From positions 1 to 37,320 of the forward strand of contig CAKTVW010000023.1 in the NCBI GenBank assembly GCA_934630495.1: a stretch of 37,320 nucleotides of DNA. The letters run 5' to 3'. A program made the translations under genes and the position numbers. This stretch comes from an uncultured Oscillospiraceae bacterium. GTDB taxonomy: Bacteria > Bacillota > Clostridia > Oscillospirales > Oscillospiraceae. Under the pieces are notes generated by a model. It was not told where the DNA came from. It saw only the letters and a program-made list of their open reading frames with translations, and ran no database searches. Below are positions 30,743 to 37,320 of the stretch, one piece after another (within the stretch, counting starts at the first letter, position 1; the number at the start of each line of letters is the position of its first letter).

Positions 30743-31894
30743 ATGAGAAGACTGAGGAATCGGGCGCAGGAGGTCATCCGCAAGGGCGATATGCTGCTGC
30801 TCGCGCTGTGCGTCATCGCGGCGCTGTTCGGGATCGTGCTGATCGCCGCGACCACCGCCGGCGAGGACAACCGCCGTTATATCATCACACAGAGCGGCTG
30901 TCTTGCGGCGGGCGTGCTGATCTATCTGGCGCTGACCTCCTTTGATATCGATATTCTTGCCGGACAGCGGACGCTGCTGTTCCTGTTCAACGCGGTATTC
31001 ATCGGTATTCTGCTGATCTGGGGCGAGGAGGATAACACGGGCAACCTCGCATGGCTGAAATTTCCGTTCCTTCCCTTCCGCATTCAGCCCGCCGAGGTCT
31101 GCAAAATCACCTACACCATCATTCTGGCCAAAACGCTGAGCGTCAACCAGACGCGCGTTTCTTCTCCGAAATGCGTTTTTCCGCTCACCTTCCAGATGCT
31201 GTTCATCGTCGGCCTGTACGTCGTCATTTCCAAGGACCTCGGCGTCGCGCTGATCTTCATTTTCGTCTTTATCGCGCTGGCCTTTGTCGGCGGCGTCAAC
31301 TGGGGCTGGATCTTGGGCGGCTTGGGAATTTTCGCAGCCGCTGCGCCGTATCTGTGGACAAACGTGATGCGTACCGACCAGAAGAACCGTATTCTTGCGA
31401 TATACGACCCGTCGATCGACCCGACCGGCCGCAACCAGCTCTGGCAGACCAACCAGAACATCAAGGCGCTGCGCAACGGCGGACTCGTCGGCATGGGCCT
31501 CGGCAACGGCACGCTGACCAAGACCGCCACCCTGCCCGCCCGTCACACCGACTCCATTTTCTCCGCCGCAGGCGAACAGATCGGTCTGGTCGGCTGCGTC
31601 ATCATCCTGCTGCTGCTGATGGCCATTATCGCGCGCATCGTGTATGTGGGTCTGCGGTCGCCGGACTACATGAACCGTCTGATCTGCATCGGCATCGCGT
31701 CGATGTATCTGTTCCAGGTCATTATCAACGTCGGCATGTGCCTCGGCCTGACCCCGATCATCGGCCTGGCGCTTCCCTTCTTCAGCTACGGAGGCAGCTC
31801 GACGCTGACCACCTTCATGGCCATGGGCATCGTCTCCGGCATCAAAATGCGACCATCGCGGGAGATCAGCGCACTGTATATCCGTCCGTATTGA
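30743..31894 (+). CDS. FtsW/RodA/SpoVE (SEDS) peptidoglycan glycosyltransferase
   Basis: 383-residue integral membrane protein with about ten helices. SEDS proteins polymerise lipid II together with a class B penicillin-binding protein. Conserved signatures: FPFLPFRIQPAEVCK, ISKDLGVALIF, the large loop with NQNIKALRNGGLVGMGLGNG, ARHTDSIFSAAGEQIGLVG, and LPFFSYGGSSTLTTFMAMGI. The start is ATG 30743, nine bases after GGAGG; a GTG three codons earlier lies within the site. No partner penicillin-binding protein is adjacent, so RodA, FtsW and SpoVE roles cannot be separated by context. Confidence 0.93.
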   Translation: MRRLRNRAQEVIRKGDMLLLALCVIAALFGIVLIAATTAGEDNRRYIITQSGCLAAGVLIYLALTSFDIDILAGQRTLLFLFNAVFIGILLIWGEEDNTGNLAWLKFPFLPFRIQPAEVCKITYTIILAKTLSVNQTRVSSPKCVFPLTFQMLFIVGLYVVISKDLGVALIFIFVFIALAFVGGVNWGWILGGLGIFAAAAPYLWTNVMRTDQKNRILAIYDPSIDPTGRNQLWQTNQNIKALRNGGLVGMGLGNGTLTKTATLPARHTDSIFSAAGEQIGLVGCVIILLLLMAIIARIVYVGLRSPDYMNRLICIGIASMYLFQVIINVGMCLGLTPIIGLALPFFSYGGSSTLTTFMAMGIVSGIKMRPSREISALYIRPY

Positions 31895-31913
31895 TTTGGA
31901 GCTGCAGATAGAT

Positions 31914-32690
31914 ATGAATGCTTTTATCGGGATTATGATCCCCTTCCTCGGCACCGCCCTCGGCGCGGCCTGTGTATTTTTCATGAAAAACGCCCTGAGC
32001 GACAAGGTGCAGCGTGCGCTGACCGGTTTTGCCGCAGGCGTCATGGTAGCCGCTTCCGTCTGGAGCCTGCTGATCCCCGCGATCGAGCAGTCGTCGGCGA
32101 TGGGCAAGCTGTCGTTTCTTCCGGCTGCTGTCGGCTTCTGGATCGGCGTGCTGTTCCTGCTTGCGCTGGATCATATCATTCCGCATCTGCACCGCAACAG
32201 CTCGCAGTCCGAAGGCCCGAAAAGCCAGCTTCAGCGTACGACCATGATGGTCCTCGCGGTAACGCTTCACAACATTCCGGAGGGAATGGCCGTCGGCGTG
32301 GTTTACGCGGGCTATCTGTCCGGCAGCGCACAGATCACGGCGGCGGGTGCCTTGGCGCTCTCCCTCGGCATCGCCATTCAGAATTTCCCGGAGGGCGCGA
32401 TCATTTCGATGCCGCTGCGGGCAGAGGGTATGAAAAAGTCGCGGGCATTCTGCGGCGGTGTGCTCTCGGGTATCGTCGAGCCGATCGGCGCGGTGCTGAC
32501 CATTCTTGCCGCGCAGTTCGTCGTACCGGCGCTTCCGTATCTTTTAAGCTTCGCGGCGGGCGCTATGCTCTATGTGGTCGTCGAGGAGCTGATCCCGGAA
32601 ATGTCGCAGGGCAGCCATTCCAATCTCGGCACCGTATTTTTTGCCTTTGGCTTCAGCATCATGATGGTGCTGGACGTCGCGCTGGGCTAA
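31914..32690 (+). CDS. ZIP-family metal transporter
   Basis: 258-residue membrane transporter of the ZupT/GufA-like ZIP group, importing Zn2+, Fe2+ or Mn2+. The binuclear metal site is formed by LAVTLHNIPEGMAVG (helix 4) and IAIQNFPEGAIISMPL (helix 5), with VVVEELIPEM further on; the loop between helices 3 and 4 has DHIIPHLHRNSS. About eight helices. The ATG at 31914 is chosen; GGAG is 12 bases upstream, and a TTG at 31896 is an alternative. It starts 19 bases after the SEDS stop and is likely co-transcribed. Metal preference is unknown. Confidence 0.92.
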   Translation: MNAFIGIMIPFLGTALGAACVFFMKNALSDKVQRALTGFAAGVMVAASVWSLLIPAIEQSSAMGKLSFLPAAVGFWIGVLFLLALDHIIPHLHRNSSQSEGPKSQLQRTTMMVLAVTLHNIPEGMAVGVVYAGYLSGSAQITAAGALALSLGIAIQNFPEGAIISMPLRAEGMKKSRAFCGGVLSGIVEPIGAVLTILAAQFVVPALPYLLSFAAGAMLYVVVEELIPEMSQGSHSNLGTVFFAFGFSIMMVLDVALG

Positions 32691-32702
32691 ACGGAACAAC
32701 AG

Positions 32703-32735
32703 GTCCCGCAGTTCGTTGAACTGCGGGACTTTTTC
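32703..32735 (+). terminator. Terminator after the ZIP gene
   Basis: Perfect 12-bp stem GTCCCGCAGTTC / GAACTGCGGGAC with a 3-base loop, followed by TTTTTCTCT, 13 bases after the stop. Confidence 0.92.
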
Positions 32736-32802
32736 TCTCTGCTTGCATAATTTGTAAAATGCGGCGCACCCTATGGTCGTAATCCAATCAAGGAGGAAGC
32801 CA

Positions 32803-33984
32803 ATGAAAACCTTATCCCGCATCCTGCTGCTTACGATCCTGTGCGGTCTGCTGTCTCTGTGTGCCTTCGCCGCTGACGGAGAAACGCTGTACAATGCCGA
32901 ATACTGCTTCAGCGAATCGGATTTCAGTACCGATTCCATGCCGACGCTGCGCGGGATCTTCGTCACGGAGGTCCCGGACGCCTCCGTCGCAAGCGTCCGT
33001 CTGCGCGGCCGCATCATCCGTCCCGGCGACGTGCTGCCCATGGAGGTACTGAGCGATCTGCGCCTGTCGCCGGCCTGTACGCAGAGCTGCAACGCCGTCT
33101 TCGGATATCAGCCCATCTGCGGCAGTGCGCTGGGCGAGCCGACTGCACTGACCATCCGCATCCAGTCCGGGAAAAACGAAGCCCCCAAGGCAAACGATCT
33201 GCAATTTGAAACCTACAAAAACATCCCGAACGACGGCGTCCTGACCGCCTGCGACCCGGAAAACGCGCCCATGACCTTTCAGCTCGTAGACAAGCCCACG
33301 CGCGGGACAGTCAAGCTCAAAGAGGACGGCAGCTTTGTCTACACGCCGGACAAGAATAAGGTCGGCGAGGACACCTTCACCTTTACCGCGACCGACGAGG
33401 CCGGAAACGTATCCAAACCCGGCACGGTGCGCATAAAAATTCTGAAGCCCACGCAGAAGCTGACCTTCGCGGACATGGAAAACAGCGTCGACTGCTTCGA
33501 GGCGCTGTGGACCTGCGAACGCGGCCTGACCGGCGGGCGAAGCATCGGCGGAACGCTGTGCTACTGTCCGCAGGAGCACATCAGCCGCGCGGAATTTCTA
33601 GTTATGGCAATGGAGCTTTCAAACGTCAAGCCGGACGACAGCCTGACCGTCTCGGTCTTCAATGATACGCAGTCTCTCCCTGCATGGCAGCAGGGCTATC
33701 TGGCCGCCGCGATGCAGCGCGGCCTGATCCGCGGCGAGGTCAGCGACGCAGGGCTTTGCTTCCGACCGAACGACCCGATCACCGATCTGGAGGCGGCCGC
33801 AATCCTGCAAAACCTATACGCGCTGCCCGTTCCCGCCGCCGCGACGGAAACGGATGCCCCGGCGTGGGCAGCCGACGCCTTAAACGCGCTCTCTGCCGCA
33901 GGCATTCCGCTCAGCGGAAACGGCGAACCGATGACGCGCATCGAAGCCGCGCGTCTGTTTTACAGCTTGAGCAGGCAGAAATGA
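32803..33984 (+). CDS. Secreted protein with Ig-like domain and S-layer homology repeats
   Basis: 393 residues. A signal peptide (MKTLSRILLLTILCGLLSLC, cleavage likely after AFA) leads to a cysteine-containing N-terminal region. An Ig/cadherin-like module follows (about 130-225: EAPKANDLQFETYKNIPNDG ... TFTFTATDEAGNVSKPG), of the kind found in bacterial adhesins. The C-terminal part is made of SLH-like repeats (ISRAEFLVMAMELS, PAWQQGYLAAAMQRGLI, PITDLEAAAILQNLY, WAADALNALSAAGI), which normally anchor to pyruvylated wall polymers. AAGGAGG precedes the ATG at 32803. Single-gene unit between two hairpins. Function as a surface protein is inferred from the architecture. Confidence 0.85.
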   Translation: MKTLSRILLLTILCGLLSLCAFAADGETLYNAEYCFSESDFSTDSMPTLRGIFVTEVPDASVASVRLRGRIIRPGDVLPMEVLSDLRLSPACTQSCNAVFGYQPICGSALGEPTALTIRIQSGKNEAPKANDLQFETYKNIPNDGVLTACDPENAPMTFQLVDKPTRGTVKLKEDGSFVYTPDKNKVGEDTFTFTATDEAGNVSKPGTVRIKILKPTQKLTFADMENSVDCFEALWTCERGLTGGRSIGGTLCYCPQEHISRAEFLVMAMELSNVKPDDSLTVSVFNDTQSLPAWQQGYLAAAMQRGLIRGEVSDAGLCFRPNDPITDLEAAAILQNLYALPVPAAATETDAPAWAADALNALSAAGIPLSGNGEPMTRIEAARLFYSLSRQK

Positions 33985-34000
33985 CCCTCACACAAAGGAA

Positions 34001-34030
34001 GCGGCGCGGCCCAATATCGGGCCGCGCCGC
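34001..34030 (-). terminator. GC-rich hairpin between the SLH and DUF1576 genes
   Basis: Perfect 12-bp stem GCGGCGCGGCCC / GGGCCGCGCCGC with loop AATATC. It lies five bases beyond the DUF1576 stop and is followed leftward by TTCCTTTGTG. It lies between convergent genes and may act on both. Confidence 0.75.
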
Positions 34031-34035
34031 TAGGT

Positions 34036-35382
34036 TCAGGCGGATATTTCGTTTTTCGGGCGGCGGCGGTCCTCCTTCGTGCGGAAGAAATGCTCCAGCA
34101 CCGGTACGAGCACCACGCAGACAAATGCAGCGGTAAAGCCGCCGTTGTACAGGCAGAAGCCGCCGTGGAGCATCGGCACGCTCGTCACAAGGCAGAAGTG
34201 CAGCGCCCCGGCCAAAATGCCGAAGGGCCAGCCGTATTTTCCCGCGATGGGAGACAGGCCGTTGGCGAAGCACAGTCCGATAACGATCGCCTGTGCGTTG
34301 ATCGCCTGCGCATATTCCGAACCGATCAATTCGACGCAGACCCATTTACACAGGAACGAGGCCGCGACATAGCCGACCATGATCGGCCAGACGTTTCCGG
34401 GATGGCTTCCGGAGTCGCAGGTCGCGAGCATACAGAAAATACATCCGAACGTCACCGCGTTAAAAGTCGCGCCGATCAAATTGTAATACAGCACGATGAA
34501 CAGTCCGAACACGCCCACATTCATCAGAAACGCCGCGTTGCCGAAGGCGCCGCAGTAGTCCGCACCGTGCCCGCTGTGCTTCATCAGCTCCCAGTAGTCG
34601 CGGGGCTTGCAGCCCATCAGCAGCGCAAGCACGATACACAGCCCGAACACCGCGAAGCAGAACACATTGCAGACCGTCCACGAGGCGACCTGAAGCGTCT
34701 GCGCATCGGGCGCGGCGGGCAGCGGCACATTCATGACCTTGTACAGGATCGCTTGCAGGAAGAAGGCCGTCATGCCGATGGGCACGGCAGCAGAATAGAT
34801 GTCGTAGCCCTTGTGGAGCGCAGGAGAATGTGCCAGAACCGCCGGCAGGAAAAAGCCGACCACAACGCCGACACCGACCGCCAGCACAAAGCCCTGCCAA
34901 TGGAAGCCCACGGCCTCCGCATTGGGATAACGCAGCAGCAGCTCTGAGATCAGCGGTGCAAGGCCGGAGGTGAAGATCATCGCATTGACCTGCGAAGCCG
35001 GACTGACGCGCTTGACAAGGCAGTACAGCAGCACACCCAAGAAGCCGAACCAGATATTGACGATATTGATACCCCAGAAGGCGAAGCCCGCCGTCAGCAG
35101 GAACGCGATCACGGAAGCCGGGTTGGCCTTGGCCTTCGGCAGGCAGTACAGCGCCGTGCAGATCAGGCACACGCTGCCCGCGTTCAGAAACGCTCCGGCA
35201 TAGCCGCCGCGCTCAAAGTTATTCGTCGAAATTTTGCAGGTCTGCGTGGCGATGCGCCTCAGGCCGTCAAACATCGTATCCCGATCCGGCATCAGCAGCG
35301 CCGCCACAAAAAACGCCAGCGAGAAAAAAGCAAAAAGAAGCTTCAAAAAATCGCCGGTGGAAAGCTTCTTCAGTTTATTCAT
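34036..35382 (-). CDS. DUF1576 membrane protein
   Basis: 448-residue integral membrane protein with roughly ten or more helices and an overall match to the DUF1576 family as I remember it (opening FFSLAFFVAALLMPDRDTMFDGL; ACDSGS/HPGNVWPIMVGY-like segment near 320; repeated glycine-rich helices). It looks like a transporter-type fold, but no substrate is known. Its ATG overlaps the folD stop by four bases (ATGA), so translation is coupled to a one-carbon enzyme. A link to folate, formate or an amino acid that feeds one-carbon units is possible but unproven. Confidence 0.75.
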   Translation of the reverse strand: MNKLKKLSTGDFLKLLFAFFSLAFFVAALLMPDRDTMFDGLRRIATQTCKISTNNFERGGYAGAFLNAGSVCLICTALYCLPKAKANPASVIAFLLTAGFAFWGINIVNIWFGFLGVLLYCLVKRVSPASQVNAMIFTSGLAPLISELLLRYPNAEAVGFHWQGFVLAVGVGVVVGFFLPAVLAHSPALHKGYDIYSAAVPIGMTAFFLQAILYKVMNVPLPAAPDAQTLQVASWTVCNVFCFAVFGLCIVLALLMGCKPRDYWELMKHSGHGADYCGAFGNAAFLMNVGVFGLFIVLYYNLIGATFNAVTFGCIFCMLATCDSGSHPGNVWPIMVGYVAASFLCKWVCVELIGSEYAQAINAQAIVIGLCFANGLSPIAGKYGWPFGILAGALHFCLVTSVPMLHGGFCLYNGGFTAAFVCVVLVPVLEHFFRTKEDRRRPKNEISA

Positions 35383-36257
35383 GCCCGCTCAGCCGCCTCG
35401 ATGACATGCTTCATGAGCACGGAGGTCGTCACGCTGCCCACGCCGCCGGGGACGGGCGTAATGGCCTCGACGATCGGCTCGACCTCGGCAAACACCGCGT
35501 CGCCCGCGATCGCGCCGAGCGTGCCGCGCGCATTGGGCTTGTTCTCGTCCCAGTTGATGGAAACGTCGATCACGACCTGTCCCGGACGGACATAGTCCTT
35601 CGTCAGCGAATTGAGCACGCCGGCCGCAGAGACCAGAATATCGGCATTGCGGCAGATTTCCGCCGTGTTGACGGTCTTGGTGTGGCAGACGGTGACGGTG
35701 GCGTTCTTGCCCATGAGCATCATCGCGGCGGGCTTGCCGACGACGAGGCTGCGGCCGATGACAACGGCATTCTTGCCCTTGCAGTCGATGCCGTAGTAGT
35801 CCAGAATTTCCATGCAGGCGGCGGGGGTGCAGGGTGCAAAGCCCAGATCGGCGCGGCCCTCGAACACGCCCGCGTTGGACAGGTCGGTCATGCAGTCGAC
35901 GTCCTTCTTGGGATCGAGACGGTTGCAGATCTCGTCGGTATCCGCCTTGAGATGCTTGGGCAGCGGGCGGAACATCAGCACGCCGTGAATGGCGGGGTCG
36001 GCGTTGAGCTTGTCGATCTCGGCAAGGACGGCCTCCTTCGTCGCGTCCTCGGGGAGGACGAACTTTTTGACTTCGATGCCGATCAGCTCGGCGCGCTTGG
36101 TCGCGCCCTTTTCATAAGACAGGTCGCTGGGGTTTTCGCCGATGCGGAGGATGCCAAGCGTCGGAACGACGCCCGTTTCCTTCAGCGCGGCGGCGCGGTC
36201 GATCAGCTTTGCGTTCAGCGCATCGGTAACTTCCTTACCCAAAAGCAGTTTTGCCAT
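35379..36257 (-). CDS. folD: Methylenetetrahydrofolate dehydrogenase / methenyltetrahydrofolate cyclohydrolase
   Basis: 292 residues. FolD interconverts 5,10-methylene-, methenyl- and 10-formyl-tetrahydrofolate with NADP. The catalytic Tyr and Lys region reads LSYEKGATKRAELIGIE (about 49-65), the substrate loop GVLMFRPLPKHL, the nucleotide-binding loop VVIGRSLVVGKPAAMMLM, and the C-terminal signature ITPVPGGVGSVTTSVLMKH, where Gly-Ser-Val replaces the usual Gly-Pro-Met/Val. AAGGAGAG precedes the ATG. It lies between fchA and the DUF1576 gene. The presence of a separate cyclohydrolase (FchA) next to it suggests the FolD dehydrogenase activity may dominate here. Confidence 0.95.
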   Translation of the reverse strand: MAKLLLGKEVTDALNAKLIDRAAALKETGVVPTLGILRIGENPSDLSYEKGATKRAELIGIEVKKFVLPEDATKEAVLAEIDKLNADPAIHGVLMFRPLPKHLKADTDEICNRLDPKKDVDCMTDLSNAGVFEGRADLGFAPCTPAACMEILDYYGIDCKGKNAVVIGRSLVVGKPAAMMLMGKNATVTVCHTKTVNTAEICRNADILVSAAGVLNSLTKDYVRPGQVVIDVSINWDENKPNARGTLGAIAGDAVFAEVEPIVEAITPVPGGVGSVTTSVLMKHVIEAAERA

Positions 36258-36274
36258 GATGTTTCTCTCCTTTT

Positions 36275-36895
36275 TTACTTGAAAAAGCCGTTCTTCACGG
36301 TCTCAAAGATCTCGTCGGCCAGCTTGCCGTAGGTGTCGAGCATGGACAGGCACTTTGCGTTCAGCTCGTCGGCATAGGCACGGTTCTTCAGAGTCTTTGT
36401 ATTGATGAACACATTCAAAGATGCCGCCTGCAGGGCGGACTTTACGATCACGGCGCCACAGCCCGCGTCGGAAACGGCAAGGCGGCTGCCCTTTTCGGCA
36501 AAGACCTTGATCGCCTCAAGTGCCTCGCAGCACAGCTCCATAATATGTACCGGGACCTTGCAGGCGATCACGGTCGCTTCCTCCAGCACCGTCTCGCGGG
36601 TGGGATCGTCCTTGGGAATGCCGTAGGCCTTCGCCAGCGGCACAAAGCCCTCTGCATCGGCGGGGACCTGATCGAGCAGCTCCGTCTGCAGCGCGTCGCA
36701 CTTTTCCTTGAGTGCGATGATCTCCGCCTCAACGTCGGCATACTTCTTCTTGCCGACGGTCAGCGAGCCGACCATATTGCCCAGCGCCGTGCCGATCGCG
36801 CCGACGAGCGCGGCAGCACCGCCGCCGCCGGGCGCAGGCTCGTTGGAGGCCAGAACCGTGACAAATTCACGGCAGGATTTTGTCGTCATATCCAT
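36275..36895 (-). CDS. fchA: Cyclodeaminase/cyclohydrolase family protein (FchA)
   Basis: 206-residue all-helical protein of the FTCD-C/FchA family. In Clostridia FchA is methenyltetrahydrofolate cyclohydrolase; homologues are formiminotetrahydrofolate cyclodeaminases of histidine or purine breakdown. The conserved start SCREFVTVLASNEPAPGGGGAAALVGAIG and LKNRAYADELNAKC near the C-terminus are present. AAGGAGA precedes the ATG at 36895. It is 17 bases upstream of folD in the same operon, which favours a one-carbon role over histidine degradation, as no hut gene is seen. Confidence 0.93.
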   Translation of the reverse strand: MDMTTKSCREFVTVLASNEPAPGGGGAAALVGAIGTALGNMVGSLTVGKKKYADVEAEIIALKEKCDALQTELLDQVPADAEGFVPLAKAYGIPKDDPTRETVLEEATVIACKVPVHIMELCCEALEAIKVFAEKGSRLAVSDAGCGAVIVKSALQAASLNVFINTKTLKNRAYADELNAKCLSMLDTYGKLADEIFETVKNGFFK

Positions 36896-36940
36896 AGGAT
36901 GCTTCTCCTTACTATTTTTAATTCTGATCGGAACGCCGGG

Positions 36941-37132
36941 TCAATCTTCCGTTTGCAGCGGCAGCGGCGAAACGACCGGCTTGCCGTCGCGGTCGAGCAG
37001 CACGGTCAGTCCCGCGCCGTAGCCCTCGTTGTGATAGAAATAGTTGACACCCGTAACGGTGTCCACCCAAATTTCGCTCTCGGACAGCTTGCCCTCAGAA
37101 AGAATACGGACAAAACGCTTCTCTTTTGCCAT
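36941..37132 (-). CDS. DUF6440-like small protein, copy A
   Basis: 63-residue protein (MAKEKRFVRILSEGKLSESE start) with the compact beta-rich pattern IWVDTVTGVNYFYHNEGYGAGLTVLLDRDGKPVV. The VDxxTGVxY...GLTxLLDxDGKP pattern is what I recall for DUF6440, a clostridial family of unknown function. No signal peptide, no membrane helix. AAGGAGG precedes the ATG. It lies 45 bases upstream of fchA and just downstream of a near-identical copy, all apparently in one transcript. Confidence 0.82.
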   Translation of the reverse strand: MAKEKRFVRILSEGKLSESEIWVDTVTGVNYFYHNEGYGAGLTVLLDRDGKPVVSPLPLQTED

Positions 37133-37151
37133 AGGAATTCCTCCTTATATA

Positions 37152-37320
37152 TTATTTGATATCTTCCTCGCGAAGCGGGAGTGGGGAAACGATGGGCTTG
37201 CCGTCGCGGTCGAGCAGCACGGTCAGTCCCGCGCCGTAGCCCGCGTTGTGATAGAAATAGTTGACACCCGTAACGGTGTCCACCCAAATTTCGCTCTCGG
37301 ACAGCTTGCCCTCAGAAAGA
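37152..37320 (-). CDS. DUF6440-like small protein, copy B (5' end outside window)
   Basis: The last 55 codons of a paralogue of copy A; the start lies beyond the window's right edge. The two copies share nearly every base over about 130 bp (period 217 bp). They differ at Ala for Glu in YHNAGYGAG, Ile for Val in KPIVSPLPL, and the tail (REEDIK instead of QTED). Its stop is 20 bases upstream of the copy A start, so both are in one operon. A recent tandem duplication or gene conversion is the simplest explanation. Confidence 0.85.
   Translation of the reverse strand, partial: LSEGKLSESEIWVDTVTGVNYFYHNAGYGAGLTVLLDRDGKPIVSPLPLREEDIK

Overview
The window looks like about 37 kb of core chromosome from a GC-rich, anaerobic, probably spore-forming member of the Clostridia, most likely Oscillospiraceae/Ruminococcaceae. 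This rests on PPi-type pyruvate phosphate dikinase, a flavodiiron protein, FolD plus FchA, QueH, YmdB/YhaO/YhaN/Noc-type genes, typical Firmicutes ribosome binding sites, and a sequence matching a sigma-E promoter. No species assignment is possible by eye.

Layout. Bases 1-350 hold a sequence resembling an rRNA-operon leader, reading leftward out of the window, and two leftward terminators. At 349-4210 ppdK and noc run leftward, separated by a MITE-like repeat. At 4475-9225 a tight rightward operon encodes ymdB, yhaO, yhaN and tatD. Divergent ung and nth follow at 9480-10911. At 11140-12932 there are two leftward genes: a DUF4282-like membrane protein and a cysteine-rich protein behind a sigma-E-like promoter. 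At 13158-18826 a long rightward operon runs tagA-like glycosyltransferase, tmk, DJ-1/PfpI, mltG, U32 peptidase-family protein, and a Tim44-like/zinc-ribbon membrane protein; it is followed by tRNA-Arg(ACG). At 19261-20442 lies an isolated leftward lysis-type cassette (XhlA-like, holin-like, amidase).

At 20622-24466 the leftward order is flavodiiron protein, ABC ATPase, ABC permease, rhaD. A Crp/Fnr regulator is divergent from it (24600-25259) across a perfect palindrome. A DUF2974 hydrolase follows. A second MITE copy lies in the leader of a TIGR04255-yugP-queH operon (26696-28799). The leftward tsaE-tsaB-upp operon (28849-30618) is divergent from a SEDS protein and a ZIP transporter (30743-32690). 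A secreted Ig-like/SLH protein (32803-33984) and a leftward one-carbon operon (two DUF6440 paralogues, fchA, folD, DUF1576) finish the window.

Most genes are housekeeping. The observations most worth following up are non-coding or contextual: a hairpin MITE family with 4-bp target duplications, a sigma-E-type promoter on an uncharacterised cysteine-rich gene, a probable operator between the Crp/Fnr regulator and the flavodiiron operon, a lysis cassette with no phage around it, and a very recent tandem DUF6440 duplication. I saw no CRISPR array, insertion sequence with a transposase, or recognisable defence island.
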